Assembly (NCBI GenBank): GCA_947304495.1
Contig: CAMZBG010000028.1
Coordinates: 1 to 15,799 of the forward strand
DNA: 15,799 bases
Reading direction: 5' to 3'
Origin: an uncultured Clostridia bacterium
GTDB lineage: Bacteria; Bacillota_I; Bacilli_A; RF39; UBA660
Below are positions 6,841 to 14,768 of this stretch, piece after piece. How positions within the stretch are numbered: position 1 is the stretch's first letter; each line of letters opens with the position of its first letter. Made by a program: the position numbers and the translations under genes. The notes below the pieces were generated by a model that ran no database searches, was not told the DNA's origin, and was given only the letters and a program-made list of their open reading frames with translations.

Positions 6841-7964
6841 TTAATTATAATATGCAGTTACTGTCATACTATTAATTTTAATATTACTATGTCCATTATT
6901 ACCAACTACATTTATAGTAAATTGCTCACCCAAAGATATATCCAAATTATTAAAAGTCAATGTTCTAGATACGTTAGTTCCCCTTGAAAAAGTAACAGTT
7001 TGCGTAGAAGTATTTCCATCTGATACTAGATTAATATCTGCCGTTCTTGAAGCGCCAATAGTTGATGTATAATCAATATTTACTTCAATTCTAGTAATAG
7101 TTTGTTCACTTAAGTTTTCTCCTAAAAAACTCATACCTAAATAATCTGTCAATGTTACTGGAGAATCAAATCCCGGACAATTAACATTTATTACACCCGT
7201 ACCATCATTAATAACTGGCAACTGAATATTATCTAAATTACTAATTATCAAATCATTTGTAACAGCATATACGACTAAAGTCCCGTTATTATAATTATAA
7301 TTACTACTACCATTTATATGTATATTAACAGGGGCTGGACTATCAAATATTACTACTAAATCTTCTCCATCTAATACATTAGTAGGTAAATTAGTCCCTG
7401 TAATATTTTCATAAGTAATCGTATGCGAATTAACAGGTTGTTCTTCTATACCAAATTTAATATTTATAAATGAATTCAAAACATTATTATAAGGTGCCGA
7501 ATTATTAGCTGTATAATTACTATCATATCTAAAAATAAGATTAAAATTAACAGTAGTACCATCATTTATTACCTGACCATGTACTAATCCACCATCAGTT
7601 TACACAACTATATTACTATTATCATAAAACGAAGCATCGTTTGTAATTTGATCAAATGTTTTAGCTTCACCAGAATTATTAACAATCGTTACATTCATAA
7701 TCAAAAAAGCATCACTATTATTAGCATCTAATACTACTTTACTACTTAATACAGTTTGTTCATAAGAACTAATTATTGAACTACTTATATCACCATTACT
7801 AGAATTAGTAATATTAACGCTACTTATAAATATCCCATCCATTTTTGTTGCTACTGCATATCCCCTAATATATAATATTTCATCACTTATCTGAGCATAA
7901 CCGATATTAAGTAATAAACAACAAACAAAGATAATAATAATATATGAAATATTTTCTTCTTCAT
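6841..7964 (-). pseudogene. Broken SipW-type surface protein gene
   Basis: Two lesions split one coding frame. The start at 7964 gives MKKKIFHILLLSLFVV, but the signal peptide end (LLLNIGYAQISDEILYIRG) lies in another frame, so a one-base loss or equivalent lies at about 7915-7950, near a TTATTATTATC run. An in-frame TAA at 7600-7602 then interrupts the protein; reading resumes in the same frame (TDGGLVHGQVINDGTTVNFN) to the stop at 6841. The rebuilt product would be about 370 residues: a SipW-type signal followed by beta-rich, Asn/Thr/Ser-rich domains resembling stacked extracellular beta-sandwiches. The second part (about 6841-7590) is open throughout. The signal and the position beside the signal peptidase locus suggest a former co-exported protein. 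The stop is TAA, so UGA recoding does not apply; assembly error remains possible. Confidence 0.75.
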
Positions 7965-7988
7965 ATCATCACTACCATATTTTAATTT

Positions 7989-7994
7989 ATTATA
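7989..7994 (-). promoter_or_regulatory. Possible -10 box upstream of the broken surface gene
   Basis: TATAAT on the minus strand, 25 nt before the ATG at 7964. The -35 at 17 nt (CTGAAT) matches poorly. The region is so AT-rich that a chance TATAAT is plausible; confidence is low. Confidence 0.3.
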
Positions 7995-8009
7995 TCAATT
8001 ATAATTCTT

Positions 8010-11000
8010 CTATTCAGCTATTACCCAAGGATCAGCTTCAGATCCACTACCACTATTAATCTCAATACTATTTTTCAATGAGATTACAGGGCGCACCCCT
8101 GCATCAATTGTACCACTATTACCGGCATTAACCCCTCCACTTTCACTTACACGTCTCATTTGAGTACCACCTCCATAGTGGTAAGGAGAAAAGTTTCTCC
8201 AACTATCTCCAGTTTTTGTAAGCACATCATAATATGTAGAGTTACTATTGTTTGTTAATGTATATAACTCTTCTTGGGTTGCTAGGGCAACTGGATAAGT
8301 TAATTTAGCTTTATTATTAGAAACAGCAAATTGATCAGTTTCATTTGGACAACTTATATCATTATTAACGTTATAATTTTTGAATTTTATCATATAACTT
8401 GATATTGTGCTTCCCCCATTAGGATTCCATGCTCCAAGACTAATTGTATTTCTTGCATTACAATAAACCGTATCCTCTAACATATTTGTTCTAGTAGATA
8501 GATTATTTACGTACCAATTATCTATTATTCCTTTTATACTTGAGTTATAGGTATTTACATCATTATTGTATAACATTTCATTTAAGGCATCACTTACACT
8601 CTTTCCTCCACTTATTTCTATATAATTTGCATAAGTGGAGCTGGTAATAAAAATGTAAGAAATCGTATTACAGGTTCCTGATGTATTCCAACAAGTATAA
8701 TGAGTATTTTTTAGTTTATTATATCCTGTCGACCAATCAGAAATATCTTGAGTTGTTCCTGATAAGGTATATGTTCCATTAGAATATGTGAATGAATTCC
8801 CGTACTTGTATGTATTTGTTCCAGGATTTATACTTTTTAAATCATATACTTTATTAAACATATATCCAACCATAGCTGCACTTTTACCATAAGCATTAAA
8901 AGCACTTGTTCCAATTTGAGCATAGTTAGTATTACCTATTGTATATGCTGAAGTATGAGCAGTTGTTGCGTCATTATATCCATTTACATTATATAAAGTA
9001 GTACAAGTTCCGGTAGTGTTTTTACAAGTAAACTTACCTAGTAAATTTTGATATGTGGAAGCACTCCATGTCGCTGTGGTTGTATTTACTAAAGTGAAAT
9101 TATTATTAACAGTATCGTAGGTAAATGATGAACCATATAAATAACTAGCGTTTAAATTTTCTGTTGAACCAGTTGCTCCAACTATCCCTTTATGGTTTCC
9201 CCTAGTACTTCCGCATTTACCATTTTCTGGTATCCCATTATATATTACTTTCGTTCCACCCGTTTCGGTAGTTCTTATTACTTGCCAACATAATCCGGCA
9301 AATATAACATTTCTTGTATTCGGATTTTTATCAAAATATACTTTAGAAGCAGTTTCAGTTACACCAACTCTATCAGTTACTTGACCTTCATATTTAGTTA
9401 TTAAAGAATCGGTACTAGATAGATTAACTATCTTATCATGTAATTTTTCCGATTCATCTATAACCCAAGGATCAGTTTCTGATCCCGTTCCAGAAGCTAT
9501 TTCAACACCTGATTTAAGAGAGATTACCGGACGAACTCCTTCAAAAGTATCAACACCAGGATTACCATAATACAAGTAGCCTGAAGCTCCAACAAGCCTA
9601 ACATAAGTGAAAGTACCAGCAAAATACGAAGGAGAAAGACCATACCAATTATACCCTGTATTTATAATATCTTCGTCATTAGGACTATTATATCTTTTTA
9701 CAATATTATATAACTCCTCATGAGTTGCCAAAGCTATCGGATATACTAGCTTAGCCTTATTATTTGATACAGCAAATTGATCTGTCACATTTGGACATAT
9801 TATATTGGTAGTTAAATCATTAGCCTTAAAAGATAAATTATAACCATATCCTGTACCAGTACCTCCACCATTTGGATTAAAAGAACCATAACTAGTAATA
9901 TTTCTAGCATTACAATAAACTGTATCTTCCAACATACTAGTTTTACTCAACATATTCTGTTTATACCAAACATCTATTATTCCTTTTATACTTGAATTAT
10001 ATCTATTCACATCATTAGAGGACAACATTTCTTCTAATATATCACTTACACTTTTTCCATCACTTATACTAAAATAATATGCATATGAGTTGGAAGTATA
10101 ATATACATAATTTATTATGTTACAAGTGCCATTATCATTCCAACATGTATAATGCGTATTATTTATTGTATTATATCCACTACTCCAATCAGATATATTT
10201 TGTGTTGTTCCAGCTAAAGTATATGTATTTGTACTTGCATCATAAGTAAATCCATTCCCAAATTTATACTCAATTGTTCCTGATATTGATTTATATTTAT
10301 AATTATATATTTTATTAAACATATAACCTACCATAGCCGGACTTCTATCCATTGCATTAAATGAACTTGTACCAATCTGCGCATAATTTGTATCTGATAT
10401 TGTATAGTATGACAAATAAGCATTACTATTAGAAGCATAGCTATTTATTTGATAAATAGTTGTACAAGTATCATTACTAGATTTACAAGTAAATTTTCCA
10501 AGTAAATCTTGATACGTTGAATCACTCCAAGTAGAAGTAACAGTATCTATTAACTTAAATTCGTTAGTAGATTTATTATAAGTAAATGATGAACCATATA
10601 AATAACTTGAATTAATTGATTGACTGATTCCATCATTTGATTGAACTATTCCTTTATGAGTTCCTCTAGTACTTTCGCATTTACCATCAACCGGTTCCCC
10701 ATTATATATCATTTTTATACCACCGGTTTCAGTAGTACGTATCATCTGCCAACACATATTATTAAAAATTATATTTCTCTTATCAGAACACTTATTAAAA
10801 TATACATTCTTCGCTGAAACAGTATTATTTACTTCATCAGTTACTTCCCCCTCATATCTTGCCATACAAGAGTCATTATCCATTAAGTATTCTATTTCAT
10901 CAGGAAAATCCTTAGTTCTTAATACTACATGATGACTAGTTACGTCACTTCTAATATTTAAAACCGTTGATAAAGCACTATATCCTATACTTATAAAAGG

Positions 11001-11063
11001 AACAATAATAACCAAAGCAACTATAATTAATAAGTTTATTTTTTTCTTATCTTTAAAAATCAT
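8010..11063 (-). CDS. Large secreted repeat protein with SipW-type signal
   Basis: A 1017-residue surface protein. The start at 11063 (MIFKDKKK) is preferred over the ATG at 11084 because GAAAGGGA lies 7 nt before it. A hydrophobic segment (about 10-28) leads to IGYSALSTVLNI, the signal form used by SipW-type peptidases. The rest is two long homologous units (about 55-535 and 548-1015). Each runs from YEGxVTD through CWQxIRTTETGG and YNGxPxxGKC to a lectin-like end with TDQFAVSNNKAKLxYPxALAT and GVRPVISLK, closing with GSExDPWVI. Each unit contains two smaller repeats of about 66 residues with TC-x6/7-TC cysteine pairs. The VRPVISL end resembles DUF6273-like domains of gut Bacillota (from memory). 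No sortase motif or C-terminal anchor is present, so it is secreted or held by other proteins. The signal peptidase gene lies just upstream. Adhesion is a guess. Confidence 0.85.
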   Translation of the reverse strand: MIFKDKKKINLLIIVALVIIVPFISIGYSALSTVLNIRSDVTSHHVVLRTKDFPDEIEYLMDNDSCMARYEGEVTDEVNNTVSAKNVYFNKCSDKRNIIFNNMCWQMIRTTETGGIKMIYNGEPVDGKCESTRGTHKGIVQSNDGISQSINSSYLYGSSFTYNKSTNEFKLIDTVTSTWSDSTYQDLLGKFTCKSSNDTCTTIYQINSYASNSNAYLSYYTISDTNYAQIGTSSFNAMDRSPAMVGYMFNKIYNYKYKSISGTIEYKFGNGFTYDASTNTYTLAGTTQNISDWSSGYNTINNTHYTCWNDNGTCNIINYVYYTSNSYAYYFSISDGKSVSDILEEMLSSNDVNRYNSSIKGIIDVWYKQNMLSKTSMLEDTVYCNARNITSYGSFNPNGGGTGTGYGYNLSFKANDLTTNIICPNVTDQFAVSNNKAKLVYPIALATHEELYNIVKRYNSPNDEDIINTGYNWYGLSPSYFAGTFTYVRLVGASGYLYYGNPGVDTFEGVRPVISLKSGVEIASGTGSETDPWVIDESEKLHDKIVNLSSTDSLITKYEGQVTDRVGVTETASKVYFDKNPNTRNVIFAGLCWQVIRTTETGGTKVIYNGIPENGKCGSTRGNHKGIVGATGSTENLNASYLYGSSFTYDTVNNNFTLVNTTTATWSASTYQNLLGKFTCKNTTGTCTTLYNVNGYNDATTAHTSAYTIGNTNYAQIGTSAFNAYGKSAAMVGYMFNKVYDLKSINPGTNTYKYGNSFTYSNGTYTLSGTTQDISDWSTGYNKLKNTHYTCWNTSGTCNTISYIFITSSTYANYIEISGGKSVSDALNEMLYNNDVNTYNSSIKGIIDNWYVNNLSTRTNMLEDTVYCNARNTISLGAWNPNGGSTISSYMIKFKNYNVNNDISCPNETDQFAVSNNKAKLTYPVALATQEELYTLTNNSNSTYYDVLTKTGDSWRNFSPYHYGGGTQMRRVSESGGVNAGNSGTIDAGVRPVISLKNSIEINSGSGSEADPWVIAE
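8019..10901 (-). repeat. Intragenic tandem duplication (two units of about 1.4 kb)
   Basis: Unit 1 is at about 9459-10901 and unit 2 at about 8019-9422. They share long near-identical protein blocks (RTTETGG, LLGKFTCK, TNYAQIGTS, YNSSIKGIID, MLEDTVYCNARN, TDQFAVSNNKAKL), but the DNA has diverged, so this is an old duplication. The lectin-like end before VRPVISL is the most different block (FTYVRLVGASGYLYYG against TQMRRVSESGGVNAG). Confidence 0.85.
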
Positions 11064-11121
11064 AATATTATCCCTTTCTATCATAAGATATTTTTAACAT
11101 AATCAAGAATTATTCTTGTTT

Positions 11122-12258
11122 TTAGCTTCCTTCTTCTAAATATTCGCTAAGTTTTACCGTCGGCCAACCTACATATTTAATATAAAAATCAACTTTCCCT
11201 TTTATCATTCTATTATTTACTGTCCAATTATCTTTACCATTATTAGCATCACCTTTAGTAATATATGTATTATCTTTATTAACTTCTACTATTCTATGAA
11301 CAATAACAGTTCCATTATAATTGAAAGCTAGAACATCTCCTACTTTATATTTAGTATTTTTCTTATCTATTAATACTACATCTCCCTTATCAATAGTACC
11401 ATGCATTGATTCACTACCTATTGCTAGAATCGTAAATCTTCCTAAATCACTAACTAAATATACCATAATAACTAAAATAAAAATAATAAAATAATAAACA
11501 AATTTTCCAACCTTTTCATATCTTTTAAACTTATAAGTATCCTTTATTCTTTCGGGATGATAGAAGAAAGATAAAGCAGTTGATACCATTAGAATAAATG
11601 GATGAATAATTGTTATTACAGAAGACACATAATCTCCCAAATCAGGAAATACAGGTACAATATAACTAATTACCACCATCGCTAAATGATAAATAATACT
11701 ATTAATAATACCAAAATAATATGTACAATATGTCAAGAATATATTTCTAAACAAACAAGGTAATATAATAACCAATGTAATCTCTAATGACGAAATTCTT
11801 GATTGAAAGCCTAATATATTCACTAAAAATAACAATTCTAATAATGTAAAAACTATTATAGATAACAAAACTATAGATTGATAATATTTACCTTTTTGTA
11901 ATATTATATTCCTCATATATTCAATAGTTAATATCATCAAACTAGAAGTAACTACATTTCTTATAATACCTCCAACACTTCTAGAATAAGTAGAATATAC
12001 AAATCCCAAAAAGAAACCAGAAAAATAAGTAACAATATAATAAACCAAAACACTAATGACTATTAATAATGTAATCTCATTCTTTCGATAGTTTTCTTTT
12101 TTATCAATTTTATTAATAGATCTAATAATTAAAAGCAATAGTATTAATTCCACCACATAATAAATCTGGTTTAATTGCTTAATAAAAAAGAAATGAAAAA
12201 AAGAGAAAGCAATAAGAAATAATTCAATAAATAATAACTTAAAATATTGATATTTCAT
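11122..12258 (-). CDS. SipW-type signal peptidase I (S26B) with N-terminal membrane domain
   Basis: A 378-residue protein. The C-terminal 95 or so residues are a signal peptidase of the archaeal/ER (SipW) type. The nucleophile is S284 in GSESMHGTI, the general base is His rather than Lys (H321 in VIVHRIVEV), and the Asp is in KGDANNGKDN (D337 or D343). The first 255 residues hold about eight to nine hydrophobic segments, far more than the one or two of ordinary SipW (about 190 residues). It should cleave the signals of the secreted proteins on either side. I chose the ATG at 12258 because GGAG is 9 nt upstream, whereas it abuts the ATG at 12267. It lies 15 nt after the TasA-like gene and before the large repeat protein, so it is placed to process both. 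Confidence 0.85.
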   Translation of the reverse strand: MKYQYFKLLFIELFLIAFSFFHFFFIKQLNQIYYVVELILLLLIIRSINKIDKKENYRKNEITLLIVISVLVYYIVTYFSGFFLGFVYSTYSRSVGGIIRNVVTSSLMILTIEYMRNIILQKGKYYQSIVLLSIIVFTLLELLFLVNILGFQSRISSLEITLVIILPCLFRNIFLTYCTYYFGIINSIIYHLAMVVISYIVPVFPDLGDYVSSVITIIHPFILMVSTALSFFYHPERIKDTYKFKRYEKVGKFVYYFIIFILVIMVYLVSDLGRFTILAIGSESMHGTIDKGDVVLIDKKNTKYKVGDVLAFNYNGTVIVHRIVEVNKDNTYITKGDANNGKDNWTVNNRMIKGKVDFYIKYVGWPTVKLSEYLEEGS

Positions 12259-12273
12259 ATTGCTCATCTCCTA

Positions 12274-12879
12274 TTAAGCTTGATTATATACTAGAGTAAA
12301 GCCTCCATTAGATTGAACTACAGTTGAATTATTAACTTCCGTTCCTGTATATTTAATAATTAAATATACAGGTAGAGTACCATTAGTTTTTGCAAGAGTT
12401 GAATTCGTAGTTAGAAGTGTTGAACCATCAGAATTAGTAGCTAGTTTATAAGTAATATTTCCACATACCATACTAGCGCCGCTGCTTGTACAAGAAGTTG
12501 AAGTTGGATTCACAGGTGTTATAGTACCTAATATAGCATCTATTCCTCCAGTATTTTTAATTGTTAATGCATATGTGCAAGAATCTTCTGGTTTTGATAA
12601 TTCGGTATCTGCAACAGTTACTGAATTAGTTGTTACTGTAGCTGTTCCACAACTTCTTCCAGCAGATCCCGACCCTCCGGGTGTACCAGTAACACTTCCT
12701 GTTTGAAAAGCTACATTCCAACTGAGTGAGTTTTGTGTAAGACTATTAACTTTTACCGTTAATGTAGCAGATAAAGCTGCATAAGCAATTGACATTCCAA
12801 CAACTACTACTATCAATAGTAAAACAATTGTTGATAAATCTTTTTGATTCTTTTTGGTATTTTTTGTTCTTTTTTTCAT
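12274..12879 (-). CDS. TasA-like secreted protein, paralog 2
   Basis: A 201-residue secreted protein. A long basic N-terminus (1-14) and a hydrophobic segment (15-32) lead to IAYAALSATLTV, the SipW-type signal. The mature part is a single beta-rich domain with LSKPEDSCTYALTIKNTGGIDA, the segment seen in TasA/camelysin-like proteins, where SKPGDxVxYxxxVKNxG is usual. Four cysteines (77, 101, 130, 139) align with those of its upstream paralog and could form two disulfides; classical TasA and CalY lack them. It ends VYNQA. The ribosome site is AAGGA, 8 nt before the ATG. It lies 18 nt downstream of the paralog and just before the signal peptidase. Fibre formation is known for TasA and is only inferred here. 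Confidence 0.8.
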   Translation of the reverse strand: MKKRTKNTKKNQKDLSTIVLLLIVVVVGMSIAYAALSATLTVKVNSLTQNSLSWNVAFQTGSVTGTPGGSGSAGRSCGTATVTTNSVTVADTELSKPEDSCTYALTIKNTGGIDAILGTITPVNPTSTSCTSSGASMVCGNITYKLATNSDGSTLLTTNSTLAKTNGTLPVYLIIKYTGTEVNNSTVVQSNGGFTLVYNQA

Positions 12880-12897
12880 AATCTAAATCCTTTCTTT

Positions 12898-13476
12898 CTA
12901 TGCTTGATTATATAGTATGCTAAATTGAGCTCCAGTTTGAGTAACAGCACTGCTATTAAGAGTAGTTCCAGTATATTTAGCAATTAAATATACATTCAAA
13001 GTACCATTAGCTGCTAAAGTTGAACCTGTAGATAAAACTGTACCAGTTGTATTACTAGCTAAAGTATAAGTAATATTTCCACAAACCATACTTCCACCAC
13101 TAATTGGATTACAAGTTACTCCAGATGGTGCAGTAGGAGTTATTGTTTGTAACTTAGCTGCAATTGTACCCTTATTCTTAATAGTTAATTGATAAGTACA
13201 AGAATCATCTGGCTTAGAAAGAGTAGTATCAGCTATTGTAACAGCAGTTGATGTAATTGTAGCTGCTCCACAACTTCTTCCTGTAGCACTAGTTCCTCCT
13301 GCAGTTCCAGTAGCACTAGTTCCTGTAAAACCAACATTCCAACTCAATGAATTTTGTGTAATCTTATTAGCTGTAATTGTTAATGTTGTAGAAAGCGCAG
13401 CATAAGCTATACCTGTACCTAATATTATAAACAACACAGCAATGATTACTAACTGTTTTTGTCTCTTATTCTTCAT
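12898..13476 (-). CDS. TasA-like secreted protein, paralog 1
   Basis: A 192-residue secreted protein, clearly homologous to the next gene along its whole length (shared blocks ITQNSLSWNV/LTQNSLSWNV, GRSCG, ADTxLSKPxDSCTY, SMVCGNITY, LYNQA/VYNQA). The signal is a basic start, a hydrophobic core (about 8-22) and GIAYAALSTTLTI. Four cysteines are at 69, 93, 122 and 132. The mature protein is rich in Thr, Ser, Ala and Gly and low in charge, as expected for an abundant surface fibre subunit. I chose the second ATG (13476): AAAGGAG is 9 nt before it and only 3 nt before the ATG at 13482. It overlaps the end of the DUF5305-like gene by 11 nt, so the two are probably translated together. Confidence 0.82.
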   Translation of the reverse strand: MKNKRQKQLVIIAVLFIILGTGIAYAALSTTLTITANKITQNSLSWNVGFTGTSATGTAGGTSATGRSCGAATITSTAVTIADTTLSKPDDSCTYQLTIKNKGTIAAKLQTITPTAPSGVTCNPISGGSMVCGNITYTLASNTTGTVLSTGSTLAANGTLNVYLIAKYTGTTLNSSAVTQTGAQFSILYNQA

Positions 13477-14578
13477 CCTCATTTTCTCCTTTCTCTATTT
13501 CTTCCTTTAATTTAGGTATCTCTATAGTTTTAGTACGATAATAATCATCATCAAATTCAATCTCACTATGTTCATCAGACTCCACTTTAGTAACAACAGG
13601 TTCTTTCAAATCATCATCACTCCGTTCATCATCAACCATTCTATACCGATACACTATATTCTTATCTTGAACAATGAAATCTCTAACAAAATTATTCTTT
13701 CTTATATACATTATAGGCTTCTCTATAGTATCTCTAACATCTATAAGTTCCATAAAATCATTAATCTCTACCAACTCTTTATCAGTCAAGTCAATATCAT
13801 CCAATTTTGTTTCTACTATTACCCTATCATACTCTTTTAATAGTCTATCAACTTCCAATTCAAAAGCACTCATTTTACCATTCTTAACATTTTTATAAAC
13901 AGCCATAAGGACTATAAGTATACTTATTACAATTGACATTATTCCAATTAATAACTCGCTTTTATATCCCTCATCAACAACAACATCTTTATCACTATCT
14001 AATTCGTTTTTAGTAATAGAATAAGTCTGTTCATTTATAGGTATATCAATACTAGCAACTATTTTTTCCTTTCTACCATCATTTACTGCTAAATAAACTT
14101 GTAGAATAGAGCTAGTACTAATATTATAATCCTTATTATATTCGCTAACTAAAGCTTGATAATCATCATATTTCAATTCAACATTTTCGACTATATTAAT
14201 AACCTTTTTCTCATTACTTATAGCCTTTTTATCAACAATAACAGAATCTTTATTATACAACTCTTTATTAGTATCCCTTGTAGAAACCTTTAAATTAGTC
14301 CCGACATAATAAACCAGTTCATTCTTAAACTCAGATACTCTATTATAATTAAAATTAATTTTATAATTATCAGTTAATGAAGATAAATATTCCCTTCCTT
14401 CATTTAAACAAGTATCTTTATAATAACTGTTTTCTTTCAAACAAACTGTATAATTAGCTGTTCCTTTTTCACTAAATACACTTTTTTTAGTACTATTTAT
14501 AGCTTTAAAACAAAAGACCCCACCCAAAATAAAAAATATAACACTAACTATTACATATAAGTATTCTTTCTTTTTCAT
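13466..14578 (-). CDS. DUF5305-like bitopic membrane protein
   Basis: A 370-residue protein with two membrane segments (about 6-27 and 208-229). Residues 28-205 lie between them, presumably outside the cell. The last 140 residues are cytosolic, strongly acidic (DDERSDDD, EFDDDYY) and end EKGENEDEE. The outer part, with a YTVCLKENSYYKDTCLNEG-like start and VYLAVNDGRKEK near the end, fits the DUF5305 family, often found next to SipW-type signal peptidases in Bacillota and archaea (from memory). Two cysteines (about 46 and 56) could pair. It is the first gene of the surface locus, with GAGGG before the ATG and a candidate promoter upstream. A role in assembly or sensing of the exported fibre proteins is inference from position. 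Confidence 0.72.
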   Translation of the reverse strand: MKKKEYLYVIVSVIFFILGGVFCFKAINSTKKSVFSEKGTANYTVCLKENSYYKDTCLNEGREYLSSLTDNYKINFNYNRVSEFKNELVYYVGTNLKVSTRDTNKELYNKDSVIVDKKAISNEKKVINIVENVELKYDDYQALVSEYNKDYNISTSSILQVYLAVNDGRKEKIVASIDIPINEQTYSITKNELDSDKDVVVDEGYKSELLIGIMSIVISILIVLMAVYKNVKNGKMSAFELEVDRLLKEYDRVIVETKLDDIDLTDKELVEINDFMELIDVRDTIEKPIMYIRKNNFVRDFIVQDKNIVYRYRMVDDERSDDDLKEPVVTKVESDEHSEIEFDDDYYRTKTIEIPKLKEEIEKGENEDEE

Positions 14579-14620
14579 ATCAGACCCTCTATTTTATTAT
14601 CTTCTCATTTTTATATTAAC

Positions 14621-14626
14621 ATTATA
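14621..14626 (-). promoter_or_regulatory. Candidate -10 for the surface-protein operon
   Basis: The minus strand has TATAAT about 43 nt before the ATG at 14578, with no strong -35 (TTTACT is nearby but too close). A second candidate is TGCTACAAT (extended -10, complement of 14687-14695), with TTTTAT about 17 nt upstream. One of the two probably drives the operon from the DUF5305-like gene onward. Confidence 0.4.
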
Positions 14627-14671
14627 TAAAAAATAATGCTAGTAAATATATTTTACTTTACAACTACTATA

Positions 14672-14693
14672 CTACAATACAATAATATTGTAG
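14672..14693. promoter_or_regulatory. Inverted repeat overlapping a candidate promoter
   Basis: CTACAATA (14672-14679) and TATTGTAG (14686-14693) are a perfect 8-bp inverted repeat with a 6-nt spacer, overlapping the extended -10 TGCTACAAT. The size and symmetry fit a dimeric regulator site. No T-tract follows on the minus strand, so it is not an intrinsic terminator. Confidence 0.4.
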
Positions 14694-14746
14694 CATTTAA
14701 AAAAAGTTAATAAAAGTAGCACCTTTTCATTTGATAACATTGTAAC

Positions 14747-14768
14747 AAAAAAAGAGATATTATCTCTT
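14747..14768 (-). terminator. Terminator overlapping the ileS stop codon
   Basis: AAGAGATA (14752-14759) and TATCTCTT (14761-14768) are a perfect inverted repeat around the TAA. On the minus strand a run of seven T (14747-14753) follows. The stem is AT-rich and the innermost pairs must open for a loop, but position and T-tract are typical. Confidence 0.6.

Noticed and set aside
7600..7602. Programmed recoding at the in-frame stop
   Set aside because: The codon is TAA rather than TGA, no recoding signal is evident, and the gene has a second lesion in the signal peptide.
8019..10901. Diversity-generating retroelement variable protein
   Set aside because: The lectin-like ends before VRPVISL suggested this, but no reverse transcriptase or template repeat is present and the differences are not adenine-directed in any way I can see.
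11104..11118. Terminator between the signal peptidase and the large repeat protein
   Set aside because: CAAGAAT-T-ATTCTTG is a small palindrome with no usable loop and no T-tract on the minus strand, so it is not supported as a terminator.
13568..13898. Two plus-strand open frames
   Set aside because: Both lie wholly inside the DUF5305-like gene in antisense and show no start signals or family features.
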